Source: Linnemannia hyalina (lineage: Eukaryota > Mortierellomycota > Mortierellomycetes > Mortierellales > Mortierellaceae). Taken from it: 64,000 nucleotides of DNA. Position numbers and translations under genes: made by a program. The notes beneath the pieces were generated by a model. It searched no databases. It was not told the DNA's origin and worked only from the letters and a program-made list of their open reading frames with translations. Below are positions 41,545 to 51,523 of the stretch, one piece after another. The DNA lies in the NCBI GenBank assembly GCA_019671135.1, contig JAHRHY010000010.1, positions 1,736,001 through 1,800,000 of the forward strand. The letters run 5' to 3'. Numbering within the stretch: position 1 is the first letter of the stretch; each line of letters opens with the position of its first letter.

Positions 41545-42085
41545 TGTAGTAGTCTATGTCGTTGTGGAGTGTTGAATGACAAAGGAGAAAGGGGAAAGGA
41601 AGGGATGAGGGAGATGGCCGAGGAGAAAACTGAAAAAGTAAGCCAAGGGTGCTCCCAGTTCAAGAGGGGTTAGCTCACTTTTCAGAGCAACAGTCACCCA
41701 GTTCTCATACGGTTACACCACTACTAACCATGTTCCCGGACATAGTATTCCTCCCGTCGAGGTGAACGGGTAATGAGGAGAGAGTTACAGCCGCATCTGT
41801 TAAACATTAAGGGGATCGTCTCCTTTTCATCAGCGTTATCTTGAGTTTCAGCGACAGAGAAATATCTATGTGTGATCAAACATGAGAGTGGTGGCAAAAA
41901 AACCTCCACTTCTATTCACTTCTATTGGGAGACCAGTTGAATTTAAGGTTCGTTCACAACTTCCTTGCTGTTTTCTGTCCTTTCTCCTCTTTTTCCTTTC
42001 CTTCATCTCCATCATACTTCATTGATTTCACATTCATTCAAACGACATCTCTCCATCACATCAACAACTCCTTCACTTACATCTG
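41545..42085. promoter_or_regulatory. Divergent promoter region between GLC8 and the F-box gene
   Basis: 540 bases between two divergent starts. The half next to 42086 is C/T-rich. I see no coding sequence or recognisable operator. Confidence 0.4.
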
Positions 42086-43990
42086 ATGGCACCCAGCGAC
42101 AAGGTGTTCGATATCTTCGAACTAACACAACTCATAGCCGAGAACCTCTCCCAACACGACCTGGCCCTCTGCAGCCTCGTCAACAAATCCTTCCTCAACA
42201 CCTTCGCCCCCCATCTCTGGCACTCCATCACCATCCATCAAAACGATTCCATCCCCAAATTCGAAACCCCCGAAGGACGCGCAGGACTCCTCCGCAACGG
42301 ACATCACATCCGTGTACTCCGAGTATACGACCCTATCGCCCTCGAACCCTTTGTCGAATCCGGAATCACTTGCACAAACCTGGTCTTCCTCGACGCCACC
42401 CACAGAGCTGATCGATATACAGGAGGGGTGGCCACTACCAGGACTTTAGCCATGCTTTCGAAGGGGAGGAGTGAAGGGTCGCTCAGTGTTGGGCAGAGTC
42501 AGGTTTCTCGCACAGCATATTTTCCTGCGATGTCTGTTTTCCCCCCTCCCTCGACTGGAACTGGGTTGTTCGACGCTTCTGACTCCGTGACAGCAGGATT
42601 CCTTTCTCCTAGCAAAAGAGTGCGTAGTCGTGCCGAGTTGCAGAGTGATGGCGAGACATATCTGGTGTCTGTTCTTGAGCGCAGCCCGCAGCTGGAGTTC
42701 CTGGTTGTTCCTTCGCACTGTCTGGATTGTCAGTCAATCGTCAAGGTCGCTGGAGAGTCACTCCTGTTGCTAAAAGAGTTTTATTCAGAAGACGATCTCT
42801 GGAAACGCGGCCCAGCCACCTATTTCTCGCTGGGGGTGCAGTCCGGGAGGACTCAGACTCAGACCGGTACCGTCGTAGTGGCTATGGAGGGGTACCTCCA
42901 GTGCACCGACGGTGAACTGTTGCATCCACTCCTGAACGACTATCCGAGGTTGAGAGAGATGCAGATGGGAATATCTGAGAGAGTCAATCATGACGCGCTG
43001 GAGGGGATCCGTTTGGCCGACAGAGGTTTTACGCACTTGAATATGTCCCATGGTCACCCGTCGCATGTCACCCAGATCCTGATGCGCGCTCCACCTTTGA
43101 AACACATCATGCTGACGCTGGATGGTCGTGCTCGTATAACCTACGCCAGCGACAATACCGCCGTCAAGGATGCATTCCTCAGGCACGCACCGACATTGGA
43201 GTACCTTTCGACCGCCGACTGTGACTTTTCGAAAGACATCCTTCACGCCATACTATGCTCCAGCCCGACTCTACGCACCCTCAAGGCCATTGAAGAAGAT
43301 CTCGGATATCGGCCCTACCAGGATGTAGAACTGGATGCCTTGCAGATAATCGACAGTTCCTGGGCGTGCAACCAGGTCGAGGTGTTCGAGTGCAAGATCC
43401 TTAATGTCCCGCGCCCAGACATCGTCAACATTCCATTGGGCGACGTATTTCTCGTTCCTCCTATTCCTATTCCTCCTCCTGGTCCTGCTACAGCTCAAGA
43501 CCAAGTCCCATTGTCGGGCATTATGCTTGTCGCGCAGCAAGAGAGCCACGCTGTCCAACGAAGAGTCCTCAGACAACTGGGGCAATTAACCCACCTCCAG
43601 AAGCTGCATCTGGGAAAACACTGTCGTGACTGGGACAATCCCGAGTACTCGCGGTTGGAGATCCGTGGTATCCGTACAATGGCCGTCGATGAATACTTTG
43701 ATCGCAATTGCTTGGAACTCTCCCTCGAGAGCGGACTCGACGAGTTGGCCGGATTGAAGCAGTTGGAGGAATTGGATGTCGCCCAGATGGCACACCGGAT
43801 CGGGTTGGTTGAGGTTCAGTGGATGGTGGAGAACTGGCCAAGACTGAGGACAATTAGCGGTCTGAGGTACCGGGACTGTGATGGAGAAGTGTATGGCTAT
43901 CCAGTCGGTGTTGCTGGTTCTCTTGAGGAGAGCGAACCAGAGAATGTCAAATGGATTAGAGAGAACAGACCTGATATCCAGCTAAACTAA
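42086..43990 (+). CDS. F-box protein with leucine-rich repeats
   Basis: Probable substrate adaptor of an SCF ubiquitin ligase. Intronless, 634 residues. The F-box is residues about 8-50 (FELTQLIAENLSQHDLALC, then KSFLNTFAPHLWHSI). LRR-like segments follow: HIRVLRVYD, PRLREMQMGI, HILMRAPPLKHIMLTLDG-like, LEYLSTADCDFS, PTLRTLKAIEEDLG, LGQLTHLQKLHLGKHCRDW and LAGLKQLEELDVAQM. This is the architecture of the large lineage-specific F-box/LRR sets of Mortierellaceae, for which I know no defined substrate. It ends 250 bases before the Fanzor-like relic. No break is seen, so it is probably functional. Confidence 0.82.
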   Translation: MAPSDKVFDIFELTQLIAENLSQHDLALCSLVNKSFLNTFAPHLWHSITIHQNDSIPKFETPEGRAGLLRNGHHIRVLRVYDPIALEPFVESGITCTNLVFLDATHRADRYTGGVATTRTLAMLSKGRSEGSLSVGQSQVSRTAYFPAMSVFPPPSTGTGLFDASDSVTAGFLSPSKRVRSRAELQSDGETYLVSVLERSPQLEFLVVPSHCLDCQSIVKVAGESLLLLKEFYSEDDLWKRGPATYFSLGVQSGRTQTQTGTVVVAMEGYLQCTDGELLHPLLNDYPRLREMQMGISERVNHDALEGIRLADRGFTHLNMSHGHPSHVTQILMRAPPLKHIMLTLDGRARITYASDNTAVKDAFLRHAPTLEYLSTADCDFSKDILHAILCSSPTLRTLKAIEEDLGYRPYQDVELDALQIIDSSWACNQVEVFECKILNVPRPDIVNIPLGDVFLVPPIPIPPPGPATAQDQVPLSGIMLVAQQESHAVQRRVLRQLGQLTHLQKLHLGKHCRDWDNPEYSRLEIRGIRTMAVDEYFDRNCLELSLESGLDELAGLKQLEELDVAQMAHRIGLVEVQWMVENWPRLRTISGLRYRDCDGEVYGYPVGVAGSLEESEPENVKWIRENRPDIQLN

Positions 43991-44237
43991 ACTAGCACAA
44001 ACAAGAATTATATTTTTTACATTTCGTGTCTTATTATTTTTGTGGGGGGGGTGTTTCTGTCATGAGCAAGGGACGCATTGAATAACAGCGGTGCATAAGT
44101 GGAGGAAGAAAACACAAAATAGTCCTTCTGAGGGAGAAAGAGAGAGAAGGAGAGCATGTGAGCGAGGATGGTAGGAAGAACAATTGCATTGCTGTTGGTC
44201 TCGAATCGTATAAGCGTTACAAATTATCACGCGTAAG
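43991..44237. other. 3' region of the F-box gene up to the nuclease relic
   Basis: Contains an A/T-rich 3' UTR and an 8-base G run at about 44043. The missing first part of the PIN domain should lie here but does not: upstream of 44238 the frame is broken by stops at 44172 and 44211. Confidence 0.5.
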
Positions 44238-47200
44238 GCAACTGTCAGCTGCGAGCGAAGCCTGGATGAACTCGAGCGGCGTATCGACAACAACGTCAGC
44301 ATCCGAAAGCGCCAATTTACCGAAGTCAGAACCAGTTTGGGTCGCATGTTCTATTGGTCGTTGCCAGCCCGCCAAGCATTTATCGCCTATATGGTTCAAG
44401 CCGGTTGGACAGTACGAGCCTGCGAGACTGAAGCGGACCCTACTGTTGCTCTCGATTGCCAGCCAGGCGGTGTAGTAGTATCGGCCGACAGCGACATGCT
44501 AGCCTACTCCTCGATCTGCACCTTGTGGCGCCCATCTCGCAAGGTCTGCTCCTGGTATACAAGCTCGCGGACGTTCGTCGGGGCCTTGGGTTGTCGTCGG
44601 CTCAACTCACCGCCCTCGCCGTAGTGTCATCGAATGACTACAACAAGAATATCTATTTTCTTGGCCCGGCTATTAACTACTCCATTATCAAGAGTCTCCA
44701 AGAGGATGGTATGTATAAACAAAGTCTAAAGGATCACGTTTTGTGGTCTTAAGAAACGCCCAAATCGAGTCTCTAACTTTTTTTTTTCTTTCTCAAGACC
44801 CCAAGTCTATTGTATCTGCTTATCTGACGAACCGTCAAGTCCTCTCCAAGAATACTGTTAACCAAACCTTTGAACTCGCTTTGCGAGTCTTCGTGGACCT
44901 GGAACAGACCCCTATCGACTATGATGTCTCTGCAATCTGCCTCGCCTATAATGAACTCTGCAAGAGATTCACGGATCTTTGCACCCGGCACGAAATTTTC
45001 AAGAAACGTTGTCAGACAGTTGACCAGAAGAAGTAAGCTCAACATTTCTGATCGAGAGTATATGTCACTCTGCATTAGGCGTTTTCTGTCATCGAATCGT
45101 GCAACTCACCGTGGGTTATTTTTTGTTTGATGTTAATAGCGCTCCCAAGGATCAGATTGTGCGTTTGCGCTCCTCTTGTACTTCTAACCGATTCAAAACA
45201 GTCGAATCGCCAGCTCCCACCAGCTCCAACCTAACGGACACACCCTCACCATTACAACAAAGCAACTCGGCTCCTCAACACGTCTTTAAACCCCCTCCAT
45301 CTGAGCAACAACCATCGATTCCAACCAGCTCCAGTTCTACGGGGACACACTCGCCATTACAACAACTCGCCTTGAACTCACAAAACGACGCCAAAGTCTC
45401 TTCCTCGTACCAAGAGCCAGTTAGTCACCCACCACTGCGGAGGACAAGGATCCCGCGTCACCGTCCTCGATTCTCTTTCAAGGAAAGGAGGAGGAAAATA
45501 ATCCATGATCCACCACCCAGGGCAAAGCAGTATGTGCTGAAGCACTACAAGGAACCTTCTGAGACTCTCACCAGCCCCACCTCCACTGAAGAGTCCAAGT
45601 CGAAGGCAGTTAGAGCTTCTGTCTCGAACTCTAAACCGCCGGCAAAAATGGACAAAAAGGGTCTTGTATACTCTCTCAGCTGGTATCATCCTATATCGGC
45701 GTTGAGTGTTGGTACTTTGCGTAAAAACGTCGAACGCGTACTGCTGAACTTGATGAACACCACCCCCAAGGTTGCTCTACCCACCGATCTTGATGGTCTC
45801 CAGCAAGAAGTCGTCGATTGTATCGAAGAGGCTACTCGACTGGCCGCCGGGGTGAAGCGGGAGGGGCAGCAGTTGATTGGACAGTTTGTGGAGACGTTGC
45901 GTGATCGCATGACTGCGGCGGAGCAACACAAAAGGACCGAGTTGGCGGAGGGGATGGAGCCGCGCGCAATGACGGAGCAAGAACGGCTAAAGGCACGGAG
46001 GGAGGCTATCACGGAATCCGAGCGAACGATTCTCAGCTACCTTTGCGAACCAGCCAAGGCCAAGGACGCCGATGACGACCAAGATGACGTGGATGGTGAC
46101 AAGAACGTGGATGCGGACAGTCTTGACATCGATGGACAAGAAAGCGATCAGAAGCAGCTTCTTTGGTCGTTCCTTACTTACCTCTATTCGGGAAATCGTC
46201 CAGTGGAGGAGACCAAGAGCATCGTCACCTCTGTCAATATGCTCATTGAGTCCTCGCGCGTTCTCGGATTTCATGAGACTTCGAGGAGGTCCGGCGATAG
46301 GGTCATCATGCCATTCACTCCAAACTCTCTTGTGCGGTCGGCTGCAGGACAGTTGGCAGTCGAGCTAAAGCTCATGTATGGGCATGGAACTCATGCTCTC
46401 TTTGAGAAAGTAAGGGCGAAAGTTCTATTGAACATTGTGATAGCCGGGTTGAAAGGTTCATGGCATAAACGATTGGAGCCTTTATTTCATATTCCTCGCT
46501 TATTAATTTATACGCAAGGGCTTCGAAAGCGGTCGTTTGGGAGAGGCTATTGACATCAGGATCCAGGAGGACCTCTCAGCAGTCGAGAACTTTTTGTTCC
46601 TTAATGACTTGACCAACAGTGGCTGCTGGGTTATTCCCCTCACCACCTCCCAACAACCGTTCTTTTCCTTCTCGGAGAGGAATCTTGCGCTTTTCTTCTA
46701 GGAACGAGGCTCGCTCAAGGCTAAGCTCATTCAATTGGCTGATTCGGATGGATCGACGATCTCCTCCACCACTGATCTTGAGGCCTGGCTGGGAAGCATA
46801 CACCCTGGCTTTCTTATCAAGCACTTCATCTGCGACGTCGCTCCGCAAGGTCTAACGAGTCGTCAACGGGGAAAGGTTGGACATCGTGCTGCTGTGAAGT
46901 TGGTCACTCTGCCTCAGATCAGGACACACTTGGGGACCGTCAAGAACGAATGGCTCGATCCCGTCACCTATGCTGAGAAGGGGTACATCTTGCGGGGCTC
47001 AGTAAGGACTGGCGGCTTTCGAGTCCAGCTACTTGCCTTTAAGCTTCGAGAGCTACAGGATGTTCGTTACCGTCGACTGGACGAGGATCGTTTGTCGGTA
47101 AGGTTGACGTCAACTGTGGGCAGTATCAACTATTTCCTTCAAGAGATCAGACATGTTATTCACAGCAAGGAGGACGTCCAGCGACTATGGCCTGGTACAC

Positions 47201-48357
47201 GACCCGAGGAACTCAAAACACTCACACTTGACGGAGGGCAGGCATGTGTAATCGGAGCCTTTGTACACCTTCCAGATGAACAGCTACAGCAAGGAAAAGG
47301 CAAGGGGGTTGACAAGGGGCACGCCGCGGCTACTCTAGTGCCTACTCTCACTCATACACCGACCCCCGCATCAACGCAAGAATCAGCTACCTCGCCACCA
47401 GTGTCATCCAACAACTTTTTACAACTTGGCCGTGAAGCAAAAGGCGGTCTATCAGCCGTCCTTCAAGTTTAGGAGGTGGCTCGAGAGCGAAAAAAAGGCT
47501 ACACAGGAGGGAGAACAGGAAACAATCGAGGACATTGAGACCCGTCTGCCCCCTCTCGAAGGCCAGGGTGCGAGTGTCGTCGACTATGTTGCAGAACTGA
47601 AGGAAGTCGAAAATCGGTTGTTAGAGTTCTATGGAGGCCGTGATCAGCAGTACAAGCGCCACAAGTGGGACATGGAGCGAGCCCGTCACTACGAGTACCA
47701 GCTGATCGCTGACCGTCTTCTCGGAATTGTCGGTGGAAGCATTGGACGTCCTCGAGATCCTTCCAACGCTGTACTCATTGGGGTCGGCCTTGGCAACTTT
47801 AATACCAGGAGTGGTCTCTCCTCCTTGCATTCCTCGTTTCTTTCGTTCTTCGTTCAAAAGGTGAATATGCCTCCTTCGATTGCATTGAGGACTAAATCCT
47901 ACCAGCAGTTTATATCTACCAACAGCTAACCTTTTATTATTTATTTTCTTTGTAGGCGAGATCCCTTGGTTATATTGTTGTAGGCCAGAATGAGTACTAT
48001 ACCTCAAAAAAGTGTCCCCACTGCGGTCTTTTTGTGGCACAAGTCACTCTCCGTCGGCTTTTTTGTCCACATTGCCACGTCTACCATCACCGGGACGTCA
48101 TGGCGGCCGAGAACATGGCAAACATCATCCAAGGGTATCTTATCGATCAAGAACGTCCCGAGTACTTGCAACCGGTCGCCTCCGATGGCTCCCTTCCCTG
48201 GAAGAAGGCTCAAGCACTTGTCGGATTCGCTCCTTGTCCCATCGAAGCGACAACCAGCGGCGGCAGCACCACCACCACCAGTCAAACGCCAGGACGGCAA
48301 AAGAGGGCCGCCTCTGCCTCCTCCTCCTCAGGCCGCGGAAAGGCAGCTCGACTCTAG
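44238..48357 (+). pseudogene. PIN (XPG/FEN1-like) plus Fanzor/TnpB-like RuvC nuclease fusion, truncated and frameshifted
   Basis: Segments 44238-44708, 44798-45032, 45140-46409, 46519-47859 and 47956-48357 are joined by in-phase GT-AG introns. The first two encode the C-terminal half of a FEN1-like PIN domain with acidic ETEAD, SADSD and NDY motifs. After a Pro/Ser linker and a helical region comes a TnpB-like RuvC domain: Asp in TLDGGQAC (47230), GVGLGNF, Glu in NEYYTSKKC (47992), a CPHC-x16-CPHC zinc knuckle, and Asp in HHRDVMAAENM (48094). This matches eukaryotic Fanzor, with the relocated Glu next to the zinc knuckle. Damage: the first half of the PIN domain is absent, one base is missing near 44533, TAG sits at 46699-46701, and one extra T lies in the run 47416-47420. 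The TGG-to-TAG reading is from recalled homologs. Domain identity is strong; loss of function is likely but sequencing error could mimic the two indels. Confidence 0.8.
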
Positions 48358-48379
48358 CCTAGATATATTCATAGTTTGC

Positions 48380-48591
48380 GTGTGTTGGTTCGCCCACACA
48401 CATTAGTGCTGATTGTGGGTGGTGGGTGCCTGGGTTGCGTCTTCGGTGACGTAACTCTCGCGCCCATTTCAACTATACTGAAGTTTGTTGAAAATAGTAA
48501 ACTGTTGGCTCGCCGTCAGTCTACATCACTCCCATGGAGGGAGAAAATGTAGTGCAGGGCACACCGCGAGCAGGTCGCGAGCCGAGTGCCC
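48380..48591 (+). ncRNA. Run of five stem-loops after the Fanzor-like stop (candidate guide-RNA scaffold)
   Basis: Starts 23 bases after the stop. (1) 48380-48388 pairs with 48393-48401 around a TTCG loop, 8 of 9 pairs. (2) GTTGCGTC 48434-48441 pairs with GACGTAAC 48448-48455 (one G-T). (3) TTCAAC 48468-48473 pairs with GTTGAA 48487-48492. (4) CTACAT 48521-48526 pairs with ATGTAG 48547-48552, with inner CTCCC/GGGAG. (5) GGGCAC 48557-48562 pairs with GTGCCC 48586-48591, with inner CGCGA/TCGCG. In TnpB and Fanzor systems the guide RNA comes from the 3' end of the element, so the place is right. The RNA call is inference. Confidence 0.4.
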
Positions 48592-48685
48592 CATAAATAA
48601 AAAAATAAAATAAAAAGTAAAATAAAATAAAAAAGAGAGAGAGGGAGAGAAAAGTGGGGAAAGGGACTGAGTTTTGTATGGCTCT

Positions 48686-48910
48686 TTGTTCCCAGAGGGT
48701 TGACTTGATTCGAACAAGCACAAAGAGGTAGTCCGGCTCCCTCCCCGGAGGAGAAAAGAGCGCAGAAGCTACAAACCATCGAAGTATGCCTTGCTGCCAT
48801 AGCGCAACCAACATTTGGTGCATAATGGCTACTACTTGCGAACGCGAAACGCTGACCTAGAGATGCCTCGAATAGGCACGCAAGAGTAACCGGCAAGCAA
48901 AGCACACAGC
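48686..48910. repeat. Imperfect direct repeat, copy 1
   Basis: About 225 bases sharing with copy 2 the blocks TTTGTTCCCAGAGGGTT, ACTTGATTCGAA, CAAGCACAAAG, ATGGCTACT, CGCTGACCTAGAGATGCCTC, AGGCAC and GAGTAACCGGCAA in the same order. It can form a CTTG-loop-CAAG hairpin and a TGCCT-loop-AGGCA hairpin. Not coding; no A-box/B-box pair in the right order for a tRNA-derived SINE. Confidence 0.75.
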
Positions 48911-48957
48911 ATTTTGGACAGGAGTCTCAGGTAGGGGAATGTCGGAAGCATGGCAAC

Positions 48958-49169
48958 TTTGTTCCCAGAGGGTTAACTTGATTCGAATTCAAGCACAAAG
49001 CGGCAGCTTCCTCTCGAGAGAGTAGGCTACAGATCCATCGACGTGTGTTTGTTGCCATGGCGCCCAGTCAGTCTAGGACAATGGCTACTTCCGTGAACGC
49101 GAGACGCTGACCTAGAGATGCCTCCATATAGGCACACGAGAGTAACCGGCAATGACAAACACACGACGT
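48958..49169. repeat. Imperfect direct repeat, copy 2
   Basis: About 212 bases, head to tail with copy 1 at a spacing of about 272 bases. The hairpin stems seen in copy 1 are kept here (CTTGA/TCAAG and TGCCT/AGGCA) although their loops differ in sequence and length. The rest has diverged, so the duplication is old or the units come from separate element ends. Confidence 0.75.
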
Positions 49170-49377
49170 CCGACAAAGATGAATGGGGGAAGGTAAAAGG
49201 GGGAGGGTGACGAGAGAGGGTGAAAAGTGAGAGGATGAAGTGAGAGAGAGGTGAGGGTGAAGAGAGGTCGAGAGGGTTTGTACACTGTGTTGCCGTCATT
49301 TAAGGGGATATTTCCAAATTGGTTCAAAAGGCCTTGACAACCCGCAGCAGTTCCGACGACACATTGTTGCGATTAAC

Positions 49378-51523
49378 ATGTCCAAAGCAACCAACATGTC
49401 CAAAACAACAAACATGTCCAACGCAGCGAGCAACGACATTCGACAGGAGCGCCAGGACTTTATTATTGCTGGACAACCATACAAATCAGCAATAGAGTGT
49501 GCGGAGAGGTTTTACAACAACTTCACTTTTCGCAACCAAGGAGCTGCAACCGATGCGTTTCGCTCGTCTCTGGAGAATATTCAGGACAGTCACAGTTGGG
49601 TCCCCGCATTTTTGAGGGAGTCCTCGGTAGGTGGCATAATGTTTGTCTTTGGTCCAAACGCGTTTCCTCCATCGAAAAAGAAAAATGTTTAATGGAGGAG
49701 CTAATAATGTCTGTAATACTCTTGACAAACTACTGTAGACCACCGACTTCAAAACAAAGGAGCGATCATTACTGAAGAAGGCTAGCAACATCAAGATACG
49801 ACAAAAGTTGCACGCTCTTCCAGGAGCACTGTCAAGAGCCACAGCAGAGGCAGCAATGACCGCCATTGAGACCAACAGGAAACTCAACAATGCAGGGAGC
49901 AAGATTATTACCAAGAGGGCGCTTGGGCTTTTCGACAAAATGGAATCTTCAACCTCCGACACTGGCTCGTCGTGGAGACGGGGTAGTCTTGGGCTTCTCG
50001 TGAATGATCCTTTTGTTTCGTCCGTTGAGGTAAAAAGTTGTCCAGGTTCACTTGTTTTTTTTCTGCAAACAACATTCAATGCAAAACCCTGACAAGAAGT
50101 TTCTATCATTTCACTGGATTTCAAACAGGACGACGTTCACTCTCAGAACCCATTTATTGTCAAGGAACACCGCCGCAAGCGGGCGAAAGAATCAACAAAG
50201 TTACCTGAATCAACTGAACCGCCAGAGAGTCCTTGCGCGAACGTAGTTTCAAGTCTTATACCAGGTACCCTTACATTGAAAAACTGCATCACGGCATATC
50301 TCTACTCGCGAGAGGGGGTTTTTATTCATTCTGACAGGCAACTGATTGTTTCACCTTTAGACCTGGATGTGTTCGCGACACTCAATCAGGACACAACATG
50401 GATGGAAGACGAGATCGACATGCTGTCTGTTTTCGAGAGATTTGCGGCGATTGAAGGATCATATTCCTTGGTGCAAGATCACATTGCAGACATGACGGAA
50501 GGATCTTCCTTTGTGCGATCTCTTTCCAACAAGGAGTACAGCACGGCCTGTTTACCAACATTCGGCGCTCCTTCAATTGCTACCAAATGGCCCACCTTCC
50601 AACCAGTCGTCGACCGAGTTCTCCGATCTTCCTTTTCTTTTGACGAGGTCTTTTCGGCTATCAAAGACGAGTCATTCCGAGATCCCTTTGTGGAGTACAT
50701 TCACGCCATTTGTTACTCCTAGTAAGTTCACTATTCGCTTCTTTTTTTTCAATTCAACATTGCGACTCCTACTATGAAGTGATTTTAATTTGCCTTTTTT
50801 TTTTTTTTGTGCTCTAGCGATCATTACTTCCACTTTCGGGATACCATTCCTGAAACGTTGAATGAGCGGGAAGGGTTTGCGGATACTACATGGTCTATCA
50901 TTCGAGGTGCCCTGAAGCTTGCGGATGTATCAAGTCGATTCCTAGAAGTACCTGTTGTAGGAGTAGAGGTGCGCAAGAACGCGAACAAGAACCTCTTGGA
51001 GGAGATCAAGGAGCAAGCACATCAAGCCGATGGTGTGGGATACCTTGCTTCGGAGCGATCTCAAATTTACCTTGCAGAATCCTCAGTCCTTCACCTTCCT
51101 GACACCCGCAAGCGCATCTTGGATGAGATCAAGGTCAAGAGGGATATGCGAGACACGCTCATCGCGCAGCTTGCCGAGTTTTCTCGCGAGTCTCTCCCAC
51201 CGAGAAGGTTTTCCGTCTTTGGTTCGACCTCCTTTGGTCCGCACACCAAGTTTTATCAGATGGACATTGCAGGTGTGTTTCGAGTCTATCAGGTCGGCTC
51301 TATGCTGATCCCGTTGACCAAGGAAGGATTCGCGTCCAAGTTGCGTCGCTGCATCACGACGGCTTTGAGGTTCGCACTCAGGATTGGAGATGAACGGGAC
51401 CGAAGGCTGATGGCCGAGGATTTGAGTGAGTTGGACAAGCAAAGTCTCCAACGCGCCTGCTCACAGGTCTCACAGACCAGCAGGACCCCCACTGGTGGAC
51501 GAAATCAGAAGAAGAAACAATAA
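49378..51523 (+). CDS. Conserved protein of unknown function, probably mobile-element linked
   Basis: Exons 49378-49626, 49739-50029, 50129-50721 and 50818-51523, all in phase, about 612 residues. I do not recognise a named domain. The C-terminal half (EREGFADTTWSIIRGAL, GVEVRKN, ADGV, IYLAES, DEIKVKRDMRD) resembles, from memory, an uncharacterised family with very many copies in Mortierella, Mucor and Rhizopus. Its spaced Asp, Glu and basic residues hint at a PD-(D/E)XK nuclease fold, but the expected Lys is not in place (AESS), so this is weak. The first codons lie in three 15-base repeats, each with an ATG, so the start is uncertain within 10 codons. The gene is intact although its upstream neighbour is decayed. 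The C-terminus is basic (RNQKKKQ). Confidence 0.7.

Noticed and set aside
46699..46701. TAG at the end of CTTTTCTTCTAG could be a splice acceptor and not a stop
   Set aside because: The reading upstream of it (FSFSERNLALFF) continues the same protein in the same frame, and I found no donor upstream whose use would keep that segment.
48700..48730. TTGATTCGAACAAG in the repeat looks like a tRNA T-arm or B-box
   Set aside because: No A-box, anticodon arm or acceptor stem at the right distance, and the A-box-like TAGCGCAACC lies downstream, not upstream.
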